From Candidatus Brevibacterium intestinigallinarum (GTDB lineage: Bacteria > Actinomycetota > Actinomycetes > Actinomycetales > Brevibacteriaceae), in contig DWZY01000225.1 of the NCBI GenBank assembly GCA_019117325.1, positions 1-22,786 of the forward strand: a stretch of DNA of 22,786 nt, given 5' to 3'. The translations under genes and the position numbers were made by a program. Numbering within the stretch: the first letter of the stretch is position 1; each line of letters begins with the position of its first letter. The notes below the pieces were generated by a model. That model was not told where the DNA came from and did no database searches. It worked only from the letters and a program-made list of their open reading frames with translations. Shown here piece after piece: positions 1 to 6,556 of this stretch.

Positions 1-1
1 G

Positions 2-457
2 CTGCTGGCGCTGGCCGCGAACGTTGACGAGCGCACGATGGCACTCGTGACAGCCTTCTGGCCCGGCCCGCTCACGCTGGTCTGCGACGCGCAGCCCATG
101 CTCGACTGGGACCTGGGCGACACTCACGGGACCGTCGCGCTGCGGATGCCCGACGATGCGGACGCACTCGCGCTGCTCGCGGAGACGGGCCCGCTCGCGG
201 TCTCGAGCGCCAACACCCACGGCGCGCCCGCCGCGCAGACGGTGGAGGAAGCCCAGCGGATGCTGGGCGAGTCCGTCGGCATCTACCTGGACGGCGGTCC
301 CCGCAGTGGGCAGGCCTCCTCGACGATCGTCGACATGACCTCGCAGCCGCCGCGCATCCTCCGCGAGGGCCCGCTGAGCCTCGAGCAGCTGCGGGAGGTG
401 CTGCCCGACCTGGTGGGGCCGGACGATCCCGCGGACGGCGGGTCGCAGGACGGCTGA
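2..457 (+). CDS. Threonylcarbamoyl-AMP synthase (Sua5/YrdC/TsaC), 3' part only
   Basis: The frame is open from base 2, so this is the C-terminal ~151 residues of a gene that begins upstream of the window. The enzyme makes threonylcarbamoyl-AMP from threonine, bicarbonate and ATP, the first step of t6A formation at position 37 of ANN-decoding tRNAs, in the cytoplasm. Family evidence: the block WPGPLTLV, followed by TVALRMPD, GPLAVSSAN and a late SSTIVDMT segment, which are the conserved YrdC-domain motifs in the right order. The protein ends shortly after ILREGPLS, so it is the short YrdC-only type without the long Sua5 C-terminal domain. It ends with TGA three bases before the next start and probably shares its transcript with the WecA-like gene. 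Confidence 0.93.
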   Translation: MLALAANVDERTMALVTAFWPGPLTLVCDAQPMLDWDLGDTHGTVALRMPDDADALALLAETGPLAVSSANTHGAPAAQTVEEAQRMLGESVGIYLDGGPRSGQASSTIVDMTSQPPRILREGPLSLEQLREVLPDLVGPDDPADGGSQDG

Positions 458-460
458 TCA

Positions 461-1567
461 GTGCGCGCCTACCTCTTCATCCTCCTCGTCGCGGCGGTGA
501 TCGCGTACCTCGTCACCCCCATGGTGCGGCGAGTGGCCGAGCGCGGGCTGATCTTCTCGCCGCTGCGCGAGCGCGACGTCCACTCCGTGCCGACTCCTCG
601 CCTGGGCGGGGTCGCGATGTTCGCGGGCATCATGGGTGCACTCCTCATCGCGTCGCAGACGCCGTTCCTCGATCGGGTCTATGACGAGCCCGGCCCCATC
701 ATCGGCATCGCCGGCGCAGCGACGATGCTGTGCGCACTGGGCGTCGTCGACGACATCTGGGACCTCCACTGGACGACGAAGCTGGCCGGGCAGACGCTGG
801 CCGCGGGCTTCATGGCGCTCAACGGCGTGAGCCTCCTGTCGATCCCGCTGGGCGGAGTCATCATCGGGTCGCCCCGGATGTCCCTCATCCTCACGGTGCT
901 CGTCGTCCTCGTGACGATCAACGCGGTCAACTTCGTCGACGGCCTGGACGGACTGGCCGCTGGCGTCGTCTCGCTGGGCGGTGCCGCGTTCTTCGCCTAC
1001 AGCTACAGCCTGGCGGTCGATGCGACCCCGGACAGCTACGCGAACCTGGCCTCCCTCATCATCGCCGTGCTCGTGGGCGTGTGCGTGGGCTTCCTGCCCC
1101 ACAACTTCAACCCGTCGCGGATCTTCATGGGCGACTCCGGGTCGATGCTCATCGGACTCATGCTCGCGGCCTCGACGATCCGCGTGACCGGTCAGGTCGA
1201 CCCGGCGATGCTCGCGGATGAGCGCGCGCTGGCCGCCTTCCTGCCGATCATCCTGCCCATCGCGGTCATGGCCCTGCCGCTCCTGGACCTGGGGCTGGCG
1301 GTCGTGCGCCGGATGATGGCGGGCAAGTCGCCGTTCTCCGCAGACGCCAAGCACCTGCATCACCGCATGCTCCGGCTGGGGCACTCCCACGCCCGCGCCG
1401 TCCTGCTCCTCTACCTGTGGACCGCGATCTTCGCGTTCGGCTCCGTCTCGTTCCTGCTGTTCCCGGTGGCGCGCCTGCTGCCGGTCCTCGGGGCGCTCGT
1501 CCTCGTGACGCTCGTCCTCACCTTCTACCCGCTGGGCAGGCGCCTGGCTCGCAAGGAGACCTCATGA
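461..1567 (+). CDS. wecA: WecA/TagO-type undecaprenyl(decaprenyl)-phosphate GlcNAc-1-phosphate transferase
   Basis: Integral membrane enzyme of the MraY/WecA/TagO family. It transfers a sugar-1-phosphate, in this subfamily usually GlcNAc-1-P, from the UDP-sugar to polyprenyl phosphate, starting synthesis of arabinogalactan linker, teichoic-type polymer or other wall glycans. The 368-residue product is almost all hydrophobic helices. The signature loops are present in order: Asp-Asp pair at 97-98 in VVDDIWDL, NAVNFVDGLDG at 154-164, NPSRIFMGDSGS around 217-228 and HLHHRML at 298-304. The start is GTG at 461; no strong ribosome binding site is visible, and coupling to the gene ending at 457 is likely. 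Its TGA overlaps the next start (ATGA). wecA directly upstream of the ATP synthase operon is a familiar actinobacterial arrangement. The exact acceptor polymer cannot be told from sequence. Confidence 0.92.
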   Translation: MRAYLFILLVAAVIAYLVTPMVRRVAERGLIFSPLRERDVHSVPTPRLGGVAMFAGIMGALLIASQTPFLDRVYDEPGPIIGIAGAATMLCALGVVDDIWDLHWTTKLAGQTLAAGFMALNGVSLLSIPLGGVIIGSPRMSLILTVLVVLVTINAVNFVDGLDGLAAGVVSLGGAAFFAYSYSLAVDATPDSYANLASLIIAVLVGVCVGFLPHNFNPSRIFMGDSGSMLIGLMLAASTIRVTGQVDPAMLADERALAAFLPIILPIAVMALPLLDLGLAVVRRMMAGKSPFSADAKHLHHRMLRLGHSHARAVLLLYLWTAIFAFGSVSFLLFPVARLLPVLGALVLVTLVLTFYPLGRRLARKETS

Positions 1568-2004
1568 CCCCGTCCTCCGGACCCGGCATCGGCCGCGCCG
1601 GCAGCGTTCGCTCGATCATGAAGTGGACGATCATCGCCGGAGCGCTCATCGCGATCGTCATCGGCACGATCGCCAGCTTCGTCGGGGGACTGGTCGCCGG
1701 TCTGCCGGGAGTCTGGGGCGCGCTCATCGGTTCCGTCTGCGCGTTCGTGTTCTTCGCGATCACCGCAGTCGTCATGTACTTCACCGCGCACTCGAGCCCC
1801 ACCGCGATGGCCGCCGGCGTCATGGGCGGCTTCCTCGTGAAGATCGTGGGTTTCATGGGCGTGGGCATCGCGCTGCGGGGCCGCGACTTCTATGACCCGT
1901 GGACCCTCTTCCTCACGCTGGCAGTGGCCGCGATCGCCTCGCTCATCGCGGACGTCGTCATCGTCCAGCGCTCGCGGCTGCCGCTCGTCGACGAACCCCA
2001 GTGA
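1564..2004 (+). CDS. AtpI-like small membrane protein preceding the ATP synthase operon
   Basis: A 146-residue protein with four predicted membrane helices (about residues 19-40, 46-70, 76-98 and 112-130 by hydrophobicity), a short polar N-terminus and a charged C-terminus. Its position between wecA and atpB matches the place of the ATP synthase protein I family, which in other bacteria helps assemble the c-ring or supplies Mg2+; those roles are borrowed, not shown here. I chose ATG 1564 because it overlaps the wecA stop as ATGA, giving translational coupling; an open frame further upstream inside wecA has no support. Sequence identity to characterised AtpI is low by eye, so the name rests on context, size and topology. 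Confidence 0.72.
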   Translation: MTPSSGPGIGRAGSVRSIMKWTIIAGALIAIVIGTIASFVGGLVAGLPGVWGALIGSVCAFVFFAITAVVMYFTAHSSPTAMAAGVMGGFLVKIVGFMGVGIALRGRDFYDPWTLFLTLAVAAIASLIADVVIVQRSRLPLVDEPQ

Positions 2005-2048
2005 GAGCAACACCACACGCAGGCTCTCTCCGGACGCGATGAACGGTT

Positions 2049-2076
2049 TTGTCGCGTTCTCTACGCTTGGTAGAGT
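2049..2076 (+). promoter_or_regulatory. Candidate sigma-A promoter of the ATP synthase operon with operator-like inverted repeat
   Basis: TTGTCG at 2049-2054 and TAGAGT at 2071-2076 are 16 bases apart and match the -35/-10 consensus at four positions each. A perfect inverted repeat, CTCTAC (2059-2064) and GTAGAG (2070-2075) with a 5-base spacer, covers the spacer and most of the -10 box, so a bound protein would block the promoter. Transcription would start near 2083. AATAAT at 2096-2101 is an alternative -10 without a good -35. Prediction only. Confidence 0.45.
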
Positions 2077-2100
2077 ATCGGGGGGATAAGCTGGGAATAA

Positions 2101-2252
2101 TCAGTCAGAGACTGAACAACGGGGACGGCCACGGTCTTCCTCCCCCTGATCCCAGGCCCGCACCAGACCATCGCGAGATCCAGATCGGACGTCAGTCCGA
2201 CGACCACGCCCGATCTCAGTGCCGTAGCCGGTCACCGCAGCAGCGGAGATCG
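2101..2252 (+). promoter_or_regulatory. Structured 5' leader of the ATP synthase operon with mutually exclusive stems
   Basis: The ~190 nt before atpB contain several exact inverted repeats: TCAGTC/GACTGA at 2101-2115 (3-nt loop), TCGGAC/GTCCGA at 2185-2200 (4-nt loop) and CCGC/GCGG at 2235-2246. The segment GATCTC at 2212-2217 can pair upstream with GAGATC at 2175-2180, enclosing the 2185-2200 hairpin. It can also pair downstream with GAGATC at 2246-2251 (7 bp if 2211 and 2252 are included), just before the ribosome binding site at 2263-2267. Two exclusive states are therefore possible. I recognise no known riboswitch family, and no U-tract terminator is present, so any effect would more likely be on translation or stability. 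Confidence 0.4.
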
Positions 2253-2262
2253 CATAGCCGTC

Positions 2263-2276
2263 AGGAGTCCGCCCTG
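2263..2276 (+). promoter_or_regulatory. Ribosome binding site and probable CTG start of atpB
   Basis: AGGAG at 2263-2267 is the only good Shine-Dalgarno in front of the conserved part of atpB, and six bases later lies CTG in frame. The next in-frame candidates, GTG 2298 and ATG 2304, have no purine-rich sequence at the right distance. A CTG start would be weak and could help set low production of this single-copy subunit. Confidence 0.5.
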
Positions 2277-3092
2277 TTCACCAACGCCCTGCCAACGGTG
2301 TCGATGCTCGCAGCCGCAGAGGAGGGGGGCTTCCACGCTCCCGGCCTCGAGGAGTTCTTCCCGGCGGTCTTCCTGTTCGAGGGGACAGGCTTCGACATCA
2401 ACCGGATCATCCTGGTCCGGATCCTGGCATCGCTGGTCCTCCTGCTCCTCCTGTGGCTGGCGCTGCGGAAGGCGACCGTGGTCCCCGGCCGGATCCAGTC
2501 CGTCGTGGAGCTCGCGTTCGACTTCGTCCGCAAGGACATCGCCTACGGGATGCTGGGCCGCAAGGACGGCGACCGCTTCTTCCCGCTCATCGCCGCGATC
2601 TTCTTCGGCGTCTTCGCCCTCAACATCACGGGCATCATCCCGTTCCTCAACATCTCCTCGAACGCGCTGATCGGCATGCCGCTGGTCATGTCGCTCGTCG
2701 TCTTCGTCGTCATGATCGGCGCGGGCATCCAGGCCAAGGGCGGCTGGGGATACCTCAAGGGCGAGCTCTTCCCCGCGGGCGTTCCGAAGCCCATGTACAT
2801 CCTCGTGACGCCGATCGAGATCGTGTCGACGTTCATCGCGCGTCCCGTCAGCCTCACGCTGCGACTCACGTTCAACCTGCTGGTGGGCCACCTCCTGCTG
2901 GTCCTCTGCTTCGCGGCCACGCACTTCTTCTTCTTCGAGGCGGGCGGAGCCCTCGCGGGCTTCGGCGTGCTCACCCTCGTCGGAGGATTCGCCTTCACGC
3001 TCTTCGAGATCCTCGTCGCAGTGCTGCAGGCGTACGTCTTCGCTCTGCTGACCGCCGCCTACATCCAGCTGAGCGTCGCCGCGGACCACTGA
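2274..3092 (+). CDS. atpB: F-type ATP synthase subunit a (Fo proton channel)
   Basis: Subunit a forms the two proton half-channels against the c-ring in the membrane. The product is 272 residues if translation begins at CTG 2274, which has AGGAG at 2263-2267 six bases upstream and gives a normal family length; GTG 2298 and ATG 2304 are in frame but lack a ribosome binding site. The essential arginine is Arg197 in PVSLTLRLTFN (E. coli Arg210), with Asn201 matching Asn214. His206 stands where E. coli has Glu219 and Glu245 where E. coli has His245, the swapped arrangement also known from mitochondria. Gln252 is conserved. Five to six hydrophobic helices are visible. It is the first gene of the operon atpBEFHAGDC. 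The frame stays open upstream to 2049, but that part has no family resemblance and overlaps the leader. Confidence 0.95.
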   Translation: MFTNALPTVSMLAAAEEGGFHAPGLEEFFPAVFLFEGTGFDINRIILVRILASLVLLLLLWLALRKATVVPGRIQSVVELAFDFVRKDIAYGMLGRKDGDRFFPLIAAIFFGVFALNITGIIPFLNISSNALIGMPLVMSLVVFVVMIGAGIQAKGGWGYLKGELFPAGVPKPMYILVTPIEIVSTFIARPVSLTLRLTFNLLVGHLLLVLCFAATHFFFFEAGGALAGFGVLTLVGGFAFTLFEILVAVLQAYVFALLTAAYIQLSVAADH

Positions 3093-3169
3093 GTCCCGGA
3101 TCTCAATCTGTCATCCGCAAGACAGGGGCCAGCTGACCGGCCGGCCCTCAACCGAAAGGGAATACCCAC

Positions 3170-3406
3170 GTGGACACCACCATCCTCGCCGAAGTGACCG
3201 GCAACCTGCAGACCGTCGGCTACGGCCTCTCGGCCATCGGCCCGGGCATCGGCATCGGCATCCTCGTCGGCAAGACCGTTGAGGGCATGGCACGTCAGCC
3301 GGAGGTCGCCGGCCAGCTGCGCACCACGATGTTCCTCGGCATCGCCTTCGTCGAGCTGCTCGCCTTCCTGGGCATCGCAGCCGGCTTCATCTTCCCCGCA
3401 GCCTGA
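3170..3406 (+). CDS. atpE: F-type ATP synthase subunit c (proteolipid ring)
   Basis: A 78-residue hairpin protein that oligomerises into the proton-driven rotor ring. The first helix carries the packed glycine motif GPGIGIG (residues 24-30), the polar loop is ARQPE (41-45) which contacts gamma and epsilon, and the second helix carries the proton-binding carboxylate Glu62 in FVELLAFLG. There is no polar residue beside Glu62 to suggest Na+ binding, so H+ is inferred. The start is GTG 3170, with GAAAGGG at about 3154-3160 upstream. It ends in tandem stops TGA-TAG. It is the target site of diarylquinoline drugs in mycobacteria; sensitivity here is not predicted. Confidence 0.97.
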   Translation: MDTTILAEVTGNLQTVGYGLSAIGPGIGIGILVGKTVEGMARQPEVAGQLRTTMFLGIAFVELLAFLGIAAGFIFPAA

Positions 3407-3424
3407 TAGGGAGCGAACCCCCAC

Positions 3425-3991
3425 ATGACCCCGATGACAGTTCTCGCAGCGGATCCGGGCGGACACCCGCTCATCCCCGCTGTCTATGACATCGTCTGGT
3501 CGGCTGTCTGCTTCGCTCTCATCTTCCTCGTCTTCTGGAAGGTGCTCCTTCCGAAGTTCCGTGCAGTCCTGGACGAGCGCTCCAGCGCGATCCAGGGCGG
3601 CATCGAGAAGGCAGAGAAGGTCCAGGCCGAGGCGGATGCCGCTCTCGCCGAGTACCAGAAGCAGCTCGCCGACGGACGTGCGGAAGCCGCCAGGCTCCGG
3701 GCCGAGGCCCAGGAGGAGGGCGCGCAGATCATCGCCTCGATGAAGCAGCAGGCGACCGAGGAGTCCGAGCGGATCCTCGCGCAGGCCAAGGCTCAGATCG
3801 AGGCCGAGCGCCAGTCCGCCATGGTCTCCCTGCGGTCGGAGGTGGGCGGTCTCGCGACCGACCTGGCCTCGCGGATCGTGGGCGAGTCGCTCAGCGACGA
3901 TGCGCGTTCGGCCAACGTCGTCGACCGCTTCATCGCCGACCTCGAGGCCCAGGCGCCCGCCGCCACGGCCTCCGCCACCAAGGAGTTCTGA
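3425..3991 (+). CDS. atpF: F-type ATP synthase subunit b (peripheral stalk)
   Basis: 188 residues: a short N-terminus, one membrane helix at about 20-42 (IVWSAVCFALIFLVFWKVLL), then a long charged Ala/Glu/Lys/Arg-rich helix from about 50 to 165 that forms the stator dimer linking Fo to the delta subunit. The family block VLDERSSAIQGGIEKAE is present. It is a plain subunit b, not the b-delta fusion of mycobacteria; atpH follows as a complete separate gene. ATG 3425 is preferred, with GGGAG at 3409-3413 somewhat distant (11 bases); ATG 3434 is an alternative. The TGA overlaps the atpH ATG by one base, and AAGGAG at 3980-3985 inside this gene serves atpH. Confidence 0.95.
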   Translation: MTPMTVLAADPGGHPLIPAVYDIVWSAVCFALIFLVFWKVLLPKFRAVLDERSSAIQGGIEKAEKVQAEADAALAEYQKQLADGRAEAARLRAEAQEEGAQIIASMKQQATEESERILAQAKAQIEAERQSAMVSLRSEVGGLATDLASRIVGESLSDDARSANVVDRFIADLEAQAPAATASATKEF

Positions 3992-4800
3992 TGCTCCAGT
4001 CGAGCAGGATGTCCCTCCAGCAGGTGCTCGCGCACGTGGATCGCGCCGTCTCCGGCACGACCGTCGACGCGGCAGTGGGCGAAGGCCTGCTGTCCGTCGT
4101 CGGCGTGCTCGCAGACGACGTGTCGCTGCGCAAGACCCTCGCGGACGCGTCCATCGAGCCGGCCGGCAAGGCGGCGGTCCTCGACCGCCTCTTCGGCACC
4201 CGGATCGACGGAGTCGCCCTCGAGATCGCCCGCTCCGCAGCCGGTCACCACTGGGCGCGGACGCAGGACTTCGTCACCGCCCTCGAGGTCGCAGGCGTCA
4301 CCGCCGTGGCCGCCTCGGCACAGGCGCAGAGCCGCCTGGGGCGCGTGGAGGAGGAGCTGTTCCGCTTCGCGCGGACCATCGAGACCCACCACGAGCTGGG
4401 CTGGGCCCTGGGGTCCGGCGCTCCGGCTGACGCCAAGCGCACGCTGGTCCGGGATCTGCTCGGCTCCGCCGCTGCCGAGGAGACGGTCCTCCTCGCTCAG
4501 CAGGCTGCGGCACACCCCCGCGGGATCCGCGTGTCGGAGGCCCTCGACAACTACGGCGAGGTGCTGGCTGCTCGCCAGCGCCGTTCTGTCGCCGAGGTCG
4601 TGGTCGCCCGCCCGCTGACCCCGCAGCAGCAGGAACGTCTCACCCAGTCACTGTCCCGGTCGTACGGCAGGGAGCTCGTCCTCCATGTCAACGTCGACCC
4701 CGACGTCGTCGGCGGTGTGCGGGTGCAGGTCGGCGACGAGGTGATGAGCGGCACGATCGCTGATCGCCTGTCAGACGTCCGCCGTCGACTCACCAGCTGA
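3991..4800 (+). CDS. atpH: F-type ATP synthase subunit delta
   Basis: 269 residues, the long form normal in actinobacteria (proteobacterial delta is about 180). It sits on top of the alpha/beta hexamer and joins it to subunit b. The N-terminal half is helical with the fragment ALEIARSAAGHHW; the C-terminal part has the family stretch VVVARPLTPQQQERL and the closing VDPDVVGGVRVQVGDEVMSGTIADRL, typical of OSCP/delta proteins. The start ATG 3991 overlaps the atpF stop, with AAGGAG five bases upstream, so translation is coupled. An 81-base gap with two hairpins follows before atpA. Confidence 0.95.
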   Translation: MLQSSRMSLQQVLAHVDRAVSGTTVDAAVGEGLLSVVGVLADDVSLRKTLADASIEPAGKAAVLDRLFGTRIDGVALEIARSAAGHHWARTQDFVTALEVAGVTAVAASAQAQSRLGRVEEELFRFARTIETHHELGWALGSGAPADAKRTLVRDLLGSAAAEETVLLAQQAAAHPRGIRVSEALDNYGEVLAARQRRSVAEVVVARPLTPQQQERLTQSLSRSYGRELVLHVNVDPDVVGGVRVQVGDEVMSGTIADRLSDVRRRLTS

Positions 4801-4802
4801 TC

Positions 4803-4850
4803 GCACCCGGGACAGGGTGCCACGAACAACCGCTGCGACGCGCACGCAGC
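4803..4850 (+). promoter_or_regulatory. Two tandem hairpins between atpH and atpA
   Basis: GCACCC/GGGTGC (4803-4808 and 4815-4820, 6-nt loop) and GCTGCG/CGCAGC (4832-4837 and 4845-4850, 7-nt loop) are both perfect six-pair GC-rich stems in the only sizeable gap inside the operon besides atpB-atpE. There is no U-tract and transcription must continue, so mRNA processing, 3'-end protection or partial attenuation are the options. The atpA ribosome binding site lies after them (AAGGA at 4863-4867 or AGGGA at 4871-4875). Confidence 0.4.
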
Positions 4851-4881
4851 CTCACGTCAAGCAAGGAAGCAGGGAAACCAG

Positions 4882-6516
4882 ATGGCGGAACTGACAATCA
4901 GCCCGGATGAGATCCGGGACGCACTGGGGAAGTTCGTCGAGTCGTACTCCCCCCAGTCGGGAGACAAGACCGAGGTCGGCACTGTCGTGACCGCGGGTGA
5001 CGGCATCGCGTCCGTCTCCGGTCTGCCCGGCACCATGGCCAACGAGCTGCTCCGCTTCGAGGACGGCACGCTGGGCCTGGCGCAGAACCTCGACGAGCGC
5101 GAGATCGGCGCCGTCGTCCTGGGCGAGTTCTCCGGCATCGCTGAGGGCCAGAAGGTCTTCCGCACCGGTGAGGTCCTGTCCGTCCCCGTGGGCGACGGCT
5201 ACCTGGGCCGCGTCGTGAACCCGCTGGGCGAGCCCGTCGACGGCCTGGGCGACATCGAGACCGTGGGCCGCCGCGAGCTCGAGCTGCAGGCTGCGGGCGT
5301 CATGGACCGCAAGGAGGTCAAGGAGCCCCTGGAGACCGGCCTCAAGGCCATCGACGCGATGGTTCCCGTGGGCCGCGGCCAGCGCCAGCTCATCATCGGC
5401 GACCGCAAGACCGGCAAGACCGCGCTCGCGCTCGACACGATCATCAACCAGAAGGCCAACTGGGAGAGCGGCGACCCCACGAAGCAGGTCCGCTGCATCT
5501 ACGTCGCCTGCGGCCAGAAGGGCTCGACGATCGCGTCGGTCCGTCGGTCGCTGGAGGAGAACGGCGCACTCGAGTACACGACGATCGTGGCCTCGCCCGC
5601 GTCCGACCCGGCAGGCTTCAAGTACCTCGCTCCCTACGCGGGCTCCGCGATCGGCCAGCACTGGATGTACGAGGGCAAGCACGTCCTCATCATCTTCGAC
5701 GACCTGTCCAAGCAGGCCGAGGCCTACCGCGCCATCTCGCTGCTGCTGCGCCGCCCGCCGGGCCGTGAGGCTTACCCCGGTGACGTCTTCTACCTGCACT
5801 CCCGTCTGCTGGAGCGCTGCGCGAAGCTGTCCGACGAGCTGGGCGGCGGTTCGATGACCGGCCTGCCGATCATCGAGACCAAGGCGAACGACGTGGGAGC
5901 GTTCATCCCCACGAACGTCATCTCGATCACCGACGGCCAGATCTTCCTGCAGTCGGACCTGTTCAACTCGAACCAGCGTCCCGCCGTGGACGTCGGTGTC
6001 TCCGTGTCCCGCGTGGGCGGTTCCGCACAGCGCAAGCCGCTGCGCGGCGTCTCCGGCACGCTGAAGATCTCGCTGGCCCAGTACCGGTCGCTCGAGGCGT
6101 TCGCGATGTTCGCGTCCGACCTGGATCCAGCGACGCGTCGCCAGCTGGATCGTGGCGCACGGCTCATGGAGCTGCTCAAGCAGGGCCAGTTCCAGCCGAT
6201 GCCGTCCGAGCGCCAGACGGTGTCCGTCTGGATGGGCTCCGAGGGCCACCTCGACGAGATCCCCGTGCCCGACGTGCTGCGGTTCGAGGCGGAGTTCCAC
6301 TCCTACCTCGAGCGCAAGACCGACCTGTTCCAGCAGATCGCCGGCCTGAACGACAAGCTCAGCGGTGACCTGAAGGACGCTCTCACGGCAGCTGTGAACG
6401 ACTTCAAGCAGGAGTTCCAGGTGTCCGGCGATGGTGCCTCTGCCGGCTCGGAGAGCGCCGCGGCTGCGGACGCCTCGGAGATCGAGCAGGAGCAGATCGT
6501 CAAGCAGAAGCGCTGA
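4882..6516 (+). CDS. atpA: F-type ATP synthase subunit alpha
   Basis: 544 residues, normal length. Alpha subunits carry non-catalytic nucleotide sites and alternate with beta in the F1 head on the cytoplasmic face. The P-loop is GDRKTGKT at 173-180 (with Gln before it in GQRQLIIGDRKTGKT, the alpha pattern), and the F1 signature PAVDVGVSVS lies at 367-376. The N-terminal region includes GTVVTAGDGIASVSGLPG, the beta-barrel domain. The C-terminus carries a low-complexity Ala/Ser/Glu extension from about 515 and ends IVKQKR, as is usual in actinobacteria. ATG 4882 is preceded by purine-rich sequence. Confidence 0.98.
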   Translation: MAELTISPDEIRDALGKFVESYSPQSGDKTEVGTVVTAGDGIASVSGLPGTMANELLRFEDGTLGLAQNLDEREIGAVVLGEFSGIAEGQKVFRTGEVLSVPVGDGYLGRVVNPLGEPVDGLGDIETVGRRELELQAAGVMDRKEVKEPLETGLKAIDAMVPVGRGQRQLIIGDRKTGKTALALDTIINQKANWESGDPTKQVRCIYVACGQKGSTIASVRRSLEENGALEYTTIVASPASDPAGFKYLAPYAGSAIGQHWMYEGKHVLIIFDDLSKQAEAYRAISLLLRRPPGREAYPGDVFYLHSRLLERCAKLSDELGGGSMTGLPIIETKANDVGAFIPTNVISITDGQIFLQSDLFNSNQRPAVDVGVSVSRVGGSAQRKPLRGVSGTLKISLAQYRSLEAFAMFASDLDPATRRQLDRGARLMELLKQGQFQPMPSERQTVSVWMGSEGHLDEIPVPDVLRFEAEFHSYLERKTDLFQQIAGLNDKLSGDLKDALTAAVNDFKQEFQVSGDGASAGSESAAAADASEIEQEQIVKQKR

Positions 6517-6556
6517 GGTCGTTCGACGTGCACGCCACGACTGAAAGGAAGTGCTG

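Noticed and set aside
2049..2273. In-frame N-terminal extension of atpB by 75 residues
   Set aside because: The extension is polar and low in complexity, unlike any subunit a N-terminus, has no ribosome binding site and coincides with the structured leader and promoter.
3093..3169. Weak GC-rich inverted repeat between atpB and atpE (AGGGGCC with GGCCCT around 3124-3148)
   Set aside because: It needs a bulge and lies close to the atpE ribosome binding site; not clearly above what GC-rich sequence gives by chance.
4852..6300. A 482-codon minus-strand open frame over atpA
   Set aside because: It is the antisense shadow of atpA, caused by codon bias; similar frames cover atpD (7419-8897), atpG, wecA and the first GTPase.
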